From Puniceicoccales bacterium (GTDB taxonomy: Bacteria; Verrucomicrobiota; Verrucomicrobiia; Opitutales; UBA953), in NCBI GenBank assembly GCA_031279675.1, contig JAITIB010000053.1, positions 1 to 25,610 of the forward strand: DNA of 25,610 nucleotides. Reading direction: 5' to 3'. Made by a program: the position numbers and the translations under genes. The notes below the pieces were generated by a model, which did not search any database, was not told the origin of the DNA, and saw nothing but the letters and a program-made list of their open reading frames with translations. Positions 15,942 through 24,135 of the stretch are shown here, one piece after another. Positions within the stretch are counted from its first letter, which is position 1. The number at the start of each line of letters is the position of its first letter.

Positions 15942-17186
15942 TCAACGCCCCTTGGCCTTGGCGTGTTTGGGAACCCCCTGGGCGTTTGCACGGGCACGCA
16001 AGCGCAACCCGTTGAGGCGGATGAACCCGGTGGCGTCACTCTGGTTATACCAGCTCTTGACGCCCTCCATGGACGCGATGTTCTCGTCGTAGAGAGAACA
16101 GGGCGATTTGCGCCCGCAAGTGATGATATTGCCCTTGTAAAGCTTGAGCCGGACGGTGCCCGTCACGTATTCTTGGCTCTTGTCGATGAACGCCTGCAGG
16201 CACTCGCGCTCGGGCGCATACCAGAAGCCATTGTAAATCAGCTCGGCGTATTTGGGGACAAGCGAGTCGCGCAAATGCTGCAGGTCGCGGTCAAGCGTGA
16301 GCGTCTCCACCTGACGGTGCGCGTGCACGAGGATCGCCCCGCCCGGAGTCTCGTAAACGCCACGGCTCTTCATGCCCACAAAACGGTTTTCCACAATGTC
16401 CACACGCCCGATGCCATGCCTGCCGCCAAGCTTGTTCAGCACCTTCAGAACATTGCCCGGGGAAAGCGTCCTGCCGTTGACAGCGACACAGTCGCCGCGC
16501 TCGAACCCGAGCTCGACATACTCCGCCTTGTCAGGGGCATCCTCGGGCGAGACGGAAAGCTTGAACATGTCCTTGTTGGCCGGAATCGTGGGGTCGAACC
16601 AAGGATCCTCAAGAATGCCCGCCTCGTAGGAAATGTGCAGCAGGTTGCGGTCCATCGAGTAGGGTTTCTTGAGCGACGCCTCGACGGGAATCTTATGTTT
16701 CTGGCAATAGGCAATCATCTCGGCACGCCCGGGGAAGAGCTCGCGGAAGGCGTCTATCTTCCACGGGGCGACAATATTGAGCCGGGGCGCCAGCGCCATG
16801 TAAGTCAGCTCAAAACGGCACTGGTCGTTCCCCTTGCCGGTGGCGCCATGGGCGACGGTGTCGGCACGCTCCTTGCGGGCAATCCCGACCTGCGCCTTTG
16901 CAATGAGCGGTCGGGCAATCGAGGTGCCAAGGTAATACTGCCCCTCGTAAATCGCGTTCGCCCGCACCATCGGGTAGATGAAATCGCGGGCGAACTCCTC
17001 GACAAGATCAAGCGTGTAGTGCTTGGACGCACCCGTCGCCACGGCCTTTTTGTCAAGCCCTTTGAGCTCCTCCTCCTGCCCAATGTCGGCGGCAAAGGTA
17101 ATGATGTCCGCCGCGTAGGCCTCCTTGAGCCACTTGACGATGACGGACGTGTCGAGCCCGCCGGAATATGCGAGAACAATTTTCAT
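15942..17186 (-). CDS. argG: Argininosuccinate synthase
   Basis: Cytosolic enzyme joining citrulline and aspartate with ATP to form argininosuccinate in arginine synthesis. The 414 residues have the N-type ATP pyrophosphatase P-loop AYSGGLDTS at 6-14, the family motifs YLGTSIARPLIAK, VAHGATGKGNDQCRFE and EASLKKPYSMDRNLLHIS, and EGVKSWYNQSDATGFIRLNG near the end. ATG 17186 gives the canonical MKIVLAYSGG start. No other arg genes are adjacent. It lies 90 bp upstream of the prodomain-like gene on the same strand, and the 114-bp gap to the divergent murD gene must hold promoters for both directions. Confidence 0.97.
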   Translation of the reverse strand: MKIVLAYSGGLDTSVIVKWLKEAYAADIITFAADIGQEEELKGLDKKAVATGASKHYTLDLVEEFARDFIYPMVRANAIYEGQYYLGTSIARPLIAKAQVGIARKERADTVAHGATGKGNDQCRFELTYMALAPRLNIVAPWKIDAFRELFPGRAEMIAYCQKHKIPVEASLKKPYSMDRNLLHISYEAGILEDPWFDPTIPANKDMFKLSVSPEDAPDKAEYVELGFERGDCVAVNGRTLSPGNVLKVLNKLGGRHGIGRVDIVENRFVGMKSRGVYETPGGAILVHAHRQVETLTLDRDLQHLRDSLVPKYAELIYNGFWYAPERECLQAFIDKSQEYVTGTVRLKLYKGNIITCGRKSPCSLYDENIASMEGVKSWYNQSDATGFIRLNGLRLRARANAQGVPKHAKAKGR

Positions 17187-17300
17187 GCTGGAACCACAGA
17201 GAAACAAAATTCCCCAAGGGCACGACAAAATTCTTGCCGGCGCCAGCCCGCAAAAAGTTTGCGTTTTCCCCGCGACGAAAAACGCTCCGCCGAAAACAGC

Positions 17301-18596
17301 ATGAACATTCCGAAAAACATTGCCCCCCTCCTGTCACGACCCGTCGCCGTTCTCGGGACCGGAGTGAGCGGCACAGCGGCATCATGCCTGCTGGAGCGCA
17401 TCGGGGCGACGCCCGCCCTCTACGACGAGAAAGGGGGCAACAACGCCGCCACGGCCTTCGGCGCCGCGGAAGCCGGGCGCCACAGGCTGGTCGTTTACAG
17501 CCCAGGCTTCGCCCAAAACCACCCATGGCTTCTCGCCGCGCGCCGCACAGGGGCGTTGTGCATGGGCGAGCTCGACTTCGCATCACTGTTCTGGACGGCC
17601 CCCGCGATCGCCGTCACCGGGACCAACGGAAAAACAACGCTGACGGAATTTCTCGTCTTCGCGCACAAGCGCAACGGGCGCGAATCCATCGCCACGGGCA
17701 ACAACGGATTCCCCTTTTCGCGCATCCCCGGCCTGGCGGGGAACCGCACGCCACTTCCCGTATGCGAGGTGAGTTCATTCCAAGCGGAAGACCTGCGCCA
17801 CTTCGCGCCCTCGGCATTGTTGTGGACAAATTTTGACGAGGACCATCTGGACAGGCACAGGGACTTGGAAACTTACTTCCGCGCAAAACACAAACTGGTG
17901 GACCGGCTCGCCACGCGCCGCCTCATCGTGGGCGAATCCGTTGTCGCATTTGCCCGGAAACTCGGGCTCGCCCTCCCCTCGTTCACCGAGGTGGCCTCAC
18001 GCGCCGGAGTGGCGGACAGGGTGCCGCAAGGGTGCGTCTTCAGCACATTCCCGCAGATGGAAAACTACGCGCTGGCACGCTGCTACTGGCTCGCGGAAGG
18101 ATTTTCAGAACACACCCTGGAGGACGCCGCCCGCCTATTCACACCCGTGCGCCACCGGCTGGCCGAGGTGGCGCAAATCGACGGCGTCACCTACTGGAAC
18201 GACTCCAAGGGGACAAACTTCCACGCCGTGATGGCCGCCCTGGAGGCAATGCCCCGGACCGCCGCGACACACTGGATTGGCGGCGGGCAAGGCAAGGGAG
18301 GCGACTTGGGCGCGTTCGCGCGCCGCCTGTCAAAACGCGTCAAATCCGCCTGCCTCATCGGTGAAACCGCCCCGGAATTGCACGGGATTTTCCTGGAAAA
18401 CGGCGTGCCAAGCGCCATCTTTAAAAATCTCCCCGACGCGGTGCACGGCGCATGGCGCGCCGCCTCGGCTGGCGAATCAGTGCTCTTCAGCCCGGGCTTT
18501 GCCAGTTTTGACATGTTTGCCAGCTACGCGGAACGCGGGCTGGTGTTCGAGCAAACCGTGCAGGCGTTGAAAAATGCCGCGCCGAATGCAAAATGA
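17301..18596 (+). CDS. murD: UDP-N-acetylmuramoyl-L-alanine--D-glutamate ligase MurD
   Basis: Cytoplasmic Mur ligase that adds D-glutamate to UDP-MurNAc-L-Ala during peptidoglycan synthesis. The 431 residues show the N-terminal Rossmann-type VAVLGTGVSGTAASCLLERIG, the ATP site VTGTNGKTT at 105-113, EVSSFQAED, WTNFDEDHLDRH, and the C-terminal WNDSKGTNFHA and HWIGGGQGKGGDL motifs. The last two groups separate MurD from the other Mur ligases. ATG 17301 matches the expected N-terminus; the frame is open far upstream only as a mirror of argG. It heads a run with the LysM lipoprotein and ftsW genes. Confidence 0.95.
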   Translation: MNIPKNIAPLLSRPVAVLGTGVSGTAASCLLERIGATPALYDEKGGNNAATAFGAAEAGRHRLVVYSPGFAQNHPWLLAARRTGALCMGELDFASLFWTAPAIAVTGTNGKTTLTEFLVFAHKRNGRESIATGNNGFPFSRIPGLAGNRTPLPVCEVSSFQAEDLRHFAPSALLWTNFDEDHLDRHRDLETYFRAKHKLVDRLATRRLIVGESVVAFARKLGLALPSFTEVASRAGVADRVPQGCVFSTFPQMENYALARCYWLAEGFSEHTLEDAARLFTPVRHRLAEVAQIDGVTYWNDSKGTNFHAVMAALEAMPRTAATHWIGGGQGKGGDLGAFARRLSKRVKSACLIGETAPELHGIFLENGVPSAIFKNLPDAVHGAWRAASAGESVLFSPGFASFDMFASYAERGLVFEQTVQALKNAAPNAK

Positions 18597-18671
18597 TGCA
18601 AAATGCATTTGTGTCGCACGGCATAATCCCCCACAAACACGACCTTTCTTCAACTTTTCCAACCATTGAAA

Positions 18672-19607
18672 ATGAAATCCACCATCACCATCACCGCGGT
18701 CGTGCTCGCGCACGCCGTCCCCATCGCACTCATCGTCGGCGGCTGCAAAAGCCAGTCCGGCTACGAGAACAAAACAGACACCACAGGAATCTATTCAGGG
18801 CAAATGTCCCCGCCAACACCAAGCGGGCACACAACGCCCGTGCCCGCGCACGCAACGCCCGTCCCCACCACCGAGAAGCCCCAGCCAGCGGCCCACACCA
18901 CGGTCTTGGTGGAGCACCGCCCCCTGCCACCCTTCAACGAGCCCGCACCACCGCCGCCTGAGGTCAGCCCGCCGCCCGTCGTGCCGCCGCCCCCTGTCCC
19001 CGCCGGAGACGGCAAGGTTTACATCGTGAAGAAAAACGAGTCCCTCTGGATCATCGCACGCCGCAACGGCATCACCACAAAGGAACTCGCCGCCGCAAAC
19101 GGACTCAACGAGAACGCCGTCATCCATCCCAAGCAAAAGCTCATCCTCCCAACAAAGAAAAACGCCGTGCCCGTGGACGCCACCAGCGGCAACTCCGCCG
19201 TGCTCAACGGCGAGGCTGTTGTCCACGAAGTGAAGAGCGGAGACACGCTGGACGTCATCGCAAAAACCCACGGCAGCAGCGTCGCGAAAATCAAAGCCGC
19301 CAACAAACTGTCCAAGGCCGACGAGAAACGCCTCCGCATCGGCAAAAAACTCATCGTTCCCATCGGCGGCAAGACCACCCCGGGCAGCGCGGGCAGGCCC
19401 GCGGACGCAAGGCAGCCATCCCACACCCCCGGCAATGTTCCTGTTCCCGTAATACCCACGGACAACACCAATGCGGGCGGCTTCTTCCAACTTGGCGACA
19501 CCCCCTCCAGCGTCGTGACAGCCACACCCCAACCCGAGGATCGCCCTGCGGACGCGTCAAGCTCGCCCGCAAACAACGGTGAGCCCGTGCCACGATTCAG
19601 CAACTGA
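18672..19607 (+). CDS. LysM-domain lipoprotein between murD and ftsW
   Basis: 311 residues. An N-terminal signal ends in a lipobox-like IVGGC with lipidation Cys25. A Pro/Thr/Ala-rich linker (30-112) follows, then two LysM peptidoglycan-binding domains at about 116-160 (YIVKKNESLWIIARRNGITT ... KQKLILP) and 183-230 (HEVKSGDTLDVIAKTHGSS ... GKKLIVP), then a low-complexity tail. No catalytic domain is present. Placed between murD and ftsW, it probably tethers a membrane to peptidoglycan or helps division-site synthesis (inference). ATG 18672 is used; CCAACC lies 8 bases upstream in place of a Shine-Dalgarno site. Confidence 0.88.
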   Translation: MKSTITITAVVLAHAVPIALIVGGCKSQSGYENKTDTTGIYSGQMSPPTPSGHTTPVPAHATPVPTTEKPQPAAHTTVLVEHRPLPPFNEPAPPPPEVSPPPVVPPPPVPAGDGKVYIVKKNESLWIIARRNGITTKELAAANGLNENAVIHPKQKLILPTKKNAVPVDATSGNSAVLNGEAVVHEVKSGDTLDVIAKTHGSSVAKIKAANKLSKADEKRLRIGKKLIVPIGGKTTPGSAGRPADARQPSHTPGNVPVPVIPTDNTNAGGFFQLGDTPSSVVTATPQPEDRPADASSSPANNGEPVPRFSN

Positions 19608-19636
19608 GCGCGCGCACGGCGCGCATCGCACCGCAC

Positions 19637-20935
19637 ATGGTTCGACGCCACCCGCCCCACAACCCGCCCGCGACCGCCTTCCCCCAAAGGAAGGCGTTGT
19701 TCGCGCCCGGGGAGCCGCCACCGCCAGGCACAACAGACACCTCGAAATTCTGGCCGATGGCGGCATTTCTCGCGTTAATCGCGCTCTCCCTGACAGCGTT
19801 CGGGCTGGTCGTGCTCTCAAGCGCCGGGGCCAAGGCCCCCAAGTCCGGAGGTGACCCGCGCCTCATCCTGCGCCTGCAACTCTATTTCGTCCCGGTGGCG
19901 GTGGCGGGCGGACTGGCAGCCTTCTGGGTGAATCTCGAAAAGCTGCGCCGCTGGGTGTGGTGGATCTACGGCGCGGCATGCGTCGGGCTGGCGCTCGTGC
20001 GCATCCCCGGGATCGGGCGCGAAGTCAAAGGCTCGTGGCGGTGGATAAAAATCCCCCTCGCCAACATTAACGTCCAAGTCTCGGACATCGCCCGCGTGGC
20101 GCTGATACTCTCCCTTGCGCACTATCTCGCCGGCGCGCAACGCCACCTGCGCCCCGCTCATTTCCGATGGTTTGAGCGCGCGCGATTCACCGGTGTGAGG
20201 CTGACGGCGGACGCACGGCGCGACGCATGGCACGGATTCCTCCTCCCCTGCGCCCTGCTCGCGGGCATCTGCGGACTGATCGGCATCGAGCCCGACCTGG
20301 GCACAACGGCATTGTGCGCCGCCGTGGGCGCAAGCCTGCTCTTTGTGTCAGGCGTGCGAATGCGCTACCTCATCCCCACGGGGATCGCGGCGATGGCGGT
20401 GTTCGCGGCGGCGGTTTATTACCTGCCCACGCGCATCGCGCGCATCCTCTCCTTCCTCGACCCTGAGGGCCTCAAGATGAAGGAGGGCTATCAGCTCTGG
20501 CAGGGAATGCTCTCGTTCGCCTGCGGAGGGCTCAATGGAGAAGGACTGGGGCAGGGAATCCAGCAACGGCATTATTTGCCGGAGGCGCACACCGACTTCA
20601 TATTCCCAATCATCGGCGAGGAATTCGGCCTCATTGCAACGGCGGCGGTGGCGGCGGCATACCTGTGCATGTTTGGCGTCGTGGCATGGAACCTGCGCCA
20701 CGCGCACAATCTCTACCAGTTCAACATCTGCCTGGGCGCCATCCTTTTCATCGTCCTGCAAGCGGTGATCAACATGGGCGTGGTCACCGATCTGCTCCCG
20801 ACAAAGGGGATGTCGCTGCCATTCATCAGCTATGGCGGGACAAACCTCGTCACGATGTTTGTCATGCTCGGGCTGGTGCTGAACTGCCTCCGGCAATGGG
20901 CGGGCCCGCCGCAAATCCCGGTGTGGAGAGCCTGA
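19637..20935 (+). CDS. ftsW: SEDS-family peptidoglycan glycosyltransferase FtsW
   Basis: Polytopic membrane glycan polymerase that works with a class B PBP at the septum. The 432 residues show the SEDS motifs EPDLGTT at 219-225, GLGQGIQQRHYLPEAHTDFI at about 303-322 (with the conserved Asp320) followed by IGEEFG, and TKGMSLPFISYGGTN. The LPEAHTDFIF form and genomic position beside murD favour FtsW over RodA. Two oddities: the usual QPSE of the fourth segment is VQVSD here, and a basic loop of about 35 residues sits between about 165 and 200. It starts 29 bp after the LysM gene. murG, its usual successor, is absent; a minus-strand kinase gene follows instead. Confidence 0.92.
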   Translation: MVRRHPPHNPPATAFPQRKALFAPGEPPPPGTTDTSKFWPMAAFLALIALSLTAFGLVVLSSAGAKAPKSGGDPRLILRLQLYFVPVAVAGGLAAFWVNLEKLRRWVWWIYGAACVGLALVRIPGIGREVKGSWRWIKIPLANINVQVSDIARVALILSLAHYLAGAQRHLRPAHFRWFERARFTGVRLTADARRDAWHGFLLPCALLAGICGLIGIEPDLGTTALCAAVGASLLFVSGVRMRYLIPTGIAAMAVFAAAVYYLPTRIARILSFLDPEGLKMKEGYQLWQGMLSFACGGLNGEGLGQGIQQRHYLPEAHTDFIFPIIGEEFGLIATAAVAAAYLCMFGVVAWNLRHAHNLYQFNICLGAILFIVLQAVINMGVVTDLLPTKGMSLPFISYGGTNLVTMFVMLGLVLNCLRQWAGPPQIPVWRA

Positions 20936-20939
20936 CACC

Positions 20940-21689
20940 TCAGGCGGCGGCACCGGCAAGCCCGGCGGCGATACGCCTCCGGACATCGTCCACACTCCCA
21001 TGCGCCTCGATGAGATGGCACGCAAAGATGCTGCGCAATGTTTGCAGCGGAGCAAAGGTTTGCTCCATGAACACGCGGTAACGCCCGCGCGCGAGCCCCG
21101 GGTCCAAGTCCGTCTTGCGCACATTTTTTGCGGCGGCCCCACCGGAGGCAAGCGCCTCGCGCCCGCGTTTCAACTGGCGGCGCACGCTCTCCTCCTCGTC
21201 AACAAACAACACAAGTATGTGAAAGCGCGGCACCGCGGAATGCAGCGTGTTGAGGCGTCCGAAAAACATCCTCAAAAAATCCACCTGCGTTTGCGTCCGC
21301 GGAAACCCGTCCACGACGGCGCCTGCGCGGAACTGCGGATCGAGCAATTTGCGCAGCAAAAGCGCAAGCACCTCGCGATCGCCGACAAGTCCCCCGGCAT
21401 CCATGAGCCGGCGCGCCCGCGGATCGTGCAACAGATCGCTCACAACGATGGGGACGCCCTCATAACGGCGTTCGCGCATGATGAACTCCGTATTGGTGCC
21501 CTTCCCCGAACCAGGCGCGCCGTTGAGCCAGAAGATTTCCCCGGGAAACAGCAAACCCGCGCTTCCCCGCTCCTCCTGAAGCTCGCGCCACACCCCGTCA
21601 AAAATCGCACGCGCACCCGCAGCGGCAACACCGCGGGCACCCTCCCCATTGGCAAAAACAAGCTCTGGATCGCTCTCACGCAACGACAT
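20940..21689 (-). CDS. Adenylate-kinase-like nucleoside monophosphate kinase
   Basis: 249 residues from ATG 21689 (an alternative ATG at 21716 adds nine). The P-loop NGAPGSGKGTNTEF starts about 57 residues in, followed by VVSDLLHDP, the NMP-binding VVDGFPRTQTQVDF and a C-terminal RKTDLDPGLARGRYRVF in place of a standard LID. It transfers phosphate between nucleotides; the true substrate may differ from AMP because of the roughly 55-residue N-terminal extension and the altered LID region. It ends 4 bp from the ftsW stop (convergent), leaving no room for a terminator between them. A hairpin separates it from the upstream HU-like gene. Confidence 0.82.
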   Translation of the reverse strand: MSLRESDPELVFANGEGARGVAAAGARAIFDGVWRELQEERGSAGLLFPGEIFWLNGAPGSGKGTNTEFIMRERRYEGVPIVVSDLLHDPRARRLMDAGGLVGDREVLALLLRKLLDPQFRAGAVVDGFPRTQTQVDFLRMFFGRLNTLHSAVPRFHILVLFVDEEESVRRQLKRGREALASGGAAAKNVRKTDLDPGLARGRYRVFMEQTFAPLQTLRSIFACHLIEAHGSVDDVRRRIAAGLAGAAA

Positions 21690-21741
21690 GACGGGAGCGG
21701 AACCTAATCGCCCCATCTCCGTTGACCAGTGAAAAATCCAG

Positions 21742-21758
21742 CGCCACCGCCGGTGGCG
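21742..21758 (-). terminator. Hairpin directly after the HU-like gene
   Basis: CGCCACC/GGTGGCG arms with a 3-base loop begin right after the HU-like stop codon and, on the minus strand, are followed by CTGGATTTTTC. This is a plausible though imperfect terminator for the HU-like gene. Confidence 0.5.
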
Positions 21759-22109
21759 TCACTTCCCCCCCTCAAGCTTGGAAACGTCAAACGTCCTGAG
21801 TTTCCGTTTCAGATCCTGCCCGACACGGAACCGGACGGTCGCGCGCCGCGGGATGACAATGTTGCGCTTGGGCTTCTTGGGATTTCTCCCAACGCGCCTC
21901 GCACGAACTTGGATCTCAAACGTCCCGAAGTTGCGCAACTCGACACAACGCCCCTCGGACAACGCCACGGCAATGTCGTCCAGCGCCTGGGCGATGATTT
22001 TCGACACGTGCTTTTGCGCAAGACGGCTGCGTGGCGCCCGCAGCACACCCTGAAGCTTTTCGTAAACTCCGGTGACAATTTCGCGTTTGGTAAGATTGGC
22101 CTGTGGCAT
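21759..22109 (-). CDS. HU/IHF-family DNA-binding protein
   Basis: 116 residues. The sequence follows the HU/IHF fold throughout: an N-terminal helical part (LTKREIVTGVYEKLQGV ... VSKIIAQALDDIAVALSEG), the family signature ELRNFGTFEIQVRARRVGRN, the arm GRNPKKPKRNIVIPRRATV, and the final FRVGQDLKRKL. It bends DNA as a dimer in the nucleoid. A short insertion (APRSRLAQK) after the first helix and a C-terminal tail make it longer than the usual 90-95 residues; the first resembles IHF-like paralogues. Which subunit it represents cannot be decided. Confidence 0.92.
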   Translation of the reverse strand: MPQANLTKREIVTGVYEKLQGVLRAPRSRLAQKHVSKIIAQALDDIAVALSEGRCVELRNFGTFEIQVRARRVGRNPKKPKRNIVIPRRATVRFRVGQDLKRKLRTFDVSKLEGGK

Positions 22110-22483
22110 GGTGATCGCTTCCGGGCGGCATTAGGAAAGAAATCGCCAGTGGCGCGCAAGGGTTTTTGCCCGGATTCCACAAAATATCTTCATCCCTATT
22201 CCCGGAAGGCAATACGCCCGTGTTGTCCTGACGGCAGGCGTCCCTTCAAGGCGAGGGAAGGGCGGAGGCGATGCGCCATGCGGCTGAAGATTGCATGGCG
22301 CCAGTGGCACTCGCGTCGTAGTCCATACTTGCGTGCGATTGGGAGGCCGAAGTGGCGTCCATGACGGTTTTCTACGCAAGTGGCGCTCGCGAGCAAACAA
22401 ATTCGATCTTCGGTGTGTCTTCCAATAGAAGATCTTTAAAGCGTTTTTCTTGCTTTTGCTTCTCCTCTTTTTGCTCTTGCGTC
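22110..22483. repeat. Gene-free stretch with a 9-bp-stem hairpin, probable dispersed repeat
   Basis: No credible gene was seen. GCGCCATGC (22273-22281) and GCATGGCGC (22293-22301) form a perfect 9-bp stem with an 11-base loop. The flanking text (AGTGGCACTCGCG near 22303 and AAGTGGCGCTCGCG near 22378) is a second, imperfect direct repeat. From about 22380 the composition drops to AT-rich. The HU promoter would lie near 22120-22200, but no clear box was seen. Confidence 0.45.
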
Positions 22484-22978
22484 TCACTCTTCTTCAAAAA
22501 ACAATCCATTGATATTAGGAATGTGATTAGTTATTTCTTCAAATGCGTCTTGATCAAAATCGTCAACCTCTTCTCGGGACAGCTTTAAGCAGTGCCATCC
22601 ATAATTAAAGTGCTCAAGAACATGCAAAAAATCAACGTAACAAATAGAGCCGGGTTCTCGTTCTTCCTCATCAATAAATTGTCCTAAATGCATAATCCCC
22701 TCATCTATGCTGAAAATTGAATCCCAATATGAAATGACATGGATATCATATTCGGGTTCTCCAAGTTTAGTCCAAACCAGATTAGGAATCTCATATTGTC
22801 TAAAATCCGCTCTCTCCACAGAAAGAAAATAGGAACGGCTAAGTTGTTCCAAAAAACCCTGTGAAAATGTCAGAAGTCTTCCTGTGTCACTATTTTCCGT
22901 ACGTAACTCAGAGGAGAGACATCTCAAAAAGTACAAGGTCGCTTGCAATGCCTTCTGAATTTCTTTTTGCTGTCGCAT
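22484..22978 (-). CDS. Hypothetical acidic protein, AT-rich gene
   Basis: 164 residues from ATG 22978; a GTG at 23038 would add 20. No signal peptide or membrane segment. The N-terminal half looks helical (MRQQKEIQKALQATLYFLRC), the C-terminal part is strongly acidic (DFDQDAFEEITNHIPNINGL then FFEEE). I do not recognise the family. Size, acidity, low GC and position in an accessory region with an IS remnant would fit an immunity protein of a polymorphic toxin, but no toxin gene is visible, so this is speculation. The next gene upstream on the strand is a truncated MNSRY-type frame. Confidence 0.6.
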   Translation of the reverse strand: MRQQKEIQKALQATLYFLRCLSSELRTENSDTGRLLTFSQGFLEQLSRSYFLSVERADFRQYEIPNLVWTKLGEPEYDIHVISYWDSIFSIDEGIMHLGQFIDEEEREPGSICYVDFLHVLEHFNYGWHCLKLSREEVDDFDQDAFEEITNHIPNINGLFFEEE

Positions 22979-23070
22979 CGTAACAGGAGGTTTGCTCTTT
23001 GAAAACAAGGTGAACGGATTATACCAACAAACACACACTTTTTATCCCTTTCTTCTGTTTTGTCCGTCCG

Positions 23071-23280
23071 TCAATGTGATCGCTCCACGTGTCTGCCATC
23101 GTAGGTCCGCACGACGGTGTCGCCAATGGCGTTAGGAGAAGGCGGGGTTGGCCAAGACCGAGGCTGCGACGATTCCCCCATGTCCGTGCCTAAAACACTA
23201 CCTCGACCACCGACACACGCACCGCCAAGCCGCTCGGATGCGGCAAAAAGGACGGTTTGACCCCAATAGCGGCTGTTCAT
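23071..23280 (-). pseudogene. Truncated MNSRY-leader gene remnant
   Basis: The 69-residue frame begins MNSRYWGQTVLFAASERLGG, closely matching the start of the intact gene at 25080 (MNSRYLSQTALFATSTRIGS), and shares about 85 bp of upstream DNA with it. After about 25 residues the similarity is lost and no membrane segment or domain follows, so it is a broken or recombined copy rather than a working gene. Confidence 0.6.
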
Positions 23281-23365
23281 TGGTGAGTAATCGTTAGGAA
23301 AGCGGTGGTGTTGTCAAATGGGTTTTTGAAAATTTTTCGGCAGGTTGCCATGGCTCGTATTTAGC
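23218..23365 (-). repeat. Direct repeat copy A: promoter plus MNSRY leader
   Basis: Matches 25018-25165 in the same orientation, both through the upstream region (shared CGGCAGGTTGC, GACAAC-CCACCGCTTTCCTAA and CTCACCAATG) and through the first 60 or so coding bases. The match ends inside the gene on one side and near GGCTCGT on the other. Confidence 0.7.
23291..23317 (-). promoter_or_regulatory. Promoter of MNSRY cassette copy A
   Basis: On the minus strand TTGACA (23317-23312) is followed after 15 bases by TAACGA (23296-23291). The -10 end is about 10 bases from the ATG at 23280, so the transcript would be nearly leaderless. The same layout is kept in copy B. Confidence 0.45.
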
Positions 23366-23418
23366 CGATCCTGAAAAACCCTGATTTTAGCGTGCGGATG
23401 CTGGGAGGAAGGGGCTGT

Positions 23419-23862
23419 TCATTTTTTGCAGGGCGTTTTTGAGGGATTCCACAGGAGAAAAGAACAGGTGCCAAAAAATTGCACGCGCAATTTTCTGGAG
23501 TTTAAACCGGCGGCACTCAAGAGGCAGTTGTGCTGGTCGCCGAGGTTCCCTTGAAGTCGGTTGCGTTCCAAGTGATGGTCGCCCTTCAAATGTCCGTTCG
23601 GAAGCTCTATCGCACTGCGCCTTTTCAACCTTTTCCATTCGCAGCGGGGCATCTTGCCGCGTCGCTATCGCTCTATCATTACTTCGTCTATCTCATGCGC
23701 GTGACCTCGGTCTGTATAAACGGTCATCTTCCCGGCGTCGTTTATCAAGCGTTTAACCGGATCGATTTGTTTGCTCAACGTGTGTCCGTCGTAGGGATTG
23801 CCTTGCAAGTCCATCGTGCCAATTATCCAGTTGCTTTTATTCGTGCTGCCCAGTAGGGGTTT
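23419..23862 (-). pseudogene. IS5-type transposase remnant (one internal stop, N-terminus missing)
   Basis: In a single minus-strand frame the sequence reads STNKSNWIIGTMDLQGNPYD, GHTLSKQIDPVKRL, VYTDRG, VMIER, a TAG stop at 23667-23665, RRGKMPRCEWKRLKRRSAIE, GHLKGDHHLERN, then LQGNLGDQHNCLLSAAGLN. These are the second catalytic Asp region (TDRG) and catalytic Glu region (RSAIE...GHLK) of IS5-type DDE transposases. The N-terminal half with the first Asp is gone, and one nonsense mutation divides the rest. No terminal inverted repeats could be defined. Inactive. Confidence 0.8.
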
Positions 23863-24052
23863 TCGCACTGCCTTTGTCCTTCAAAAAGGCTGCTCGTATA
23901 TCAAGGTCATATTTCTCGAAGTTTTTATCCCGGGTGAATTCAATTGCATACGATGCCTTGATCGCACCCAAAATTTTTGATCCAACGACGAAAAACGCAA
24001 ATAACACACAACAAATGAGACAGACACTGCGTTTTGCGGGATGTCTGTCCAA
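23837..24052 (-). pseudogene. Membrane-anchored hypothetical protein, cut at the IS remnant
   Basis: From TTG 24052 the frame reads a basic start, a membrane segment (VCLICCVLFAFFVVGSKIL) and then IEFTRDKNFEKYDLDIRAAF, which recalls the opening of DUF5625-like proteins such as the one at 4703-5128 (tentative). The reading frame then enters the transposase remnant and stops. The C-terminal part is therefore lost. The start is uncertain: another minus-strand frame upstream is also open, and a frameshift in the T-run near 24000 is possible. Confidence 0.45.
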
Positions 24053-24135
24053 ATTTTCTTTTTCCCGCCGAAGCCGACGATTTCAAAATCCTTTGAGGCA
24101 AAGCCATGCCTTCATCTTTCCCAAGATATAACAAG

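Noticed and set aside
15963..17300. Plus-strand N-terminal extension of murD by 446 residues
   Set aside because: It mirrors argG on the other strand. MurD begins normally at 17301 and the extension resembles no Mur ligase.
23439..23856. Plus-strand frames of 105 and 108 residues
   Set aside because: They lie antisense to the transposase remnant, whose motifs are clear on the minus strand.
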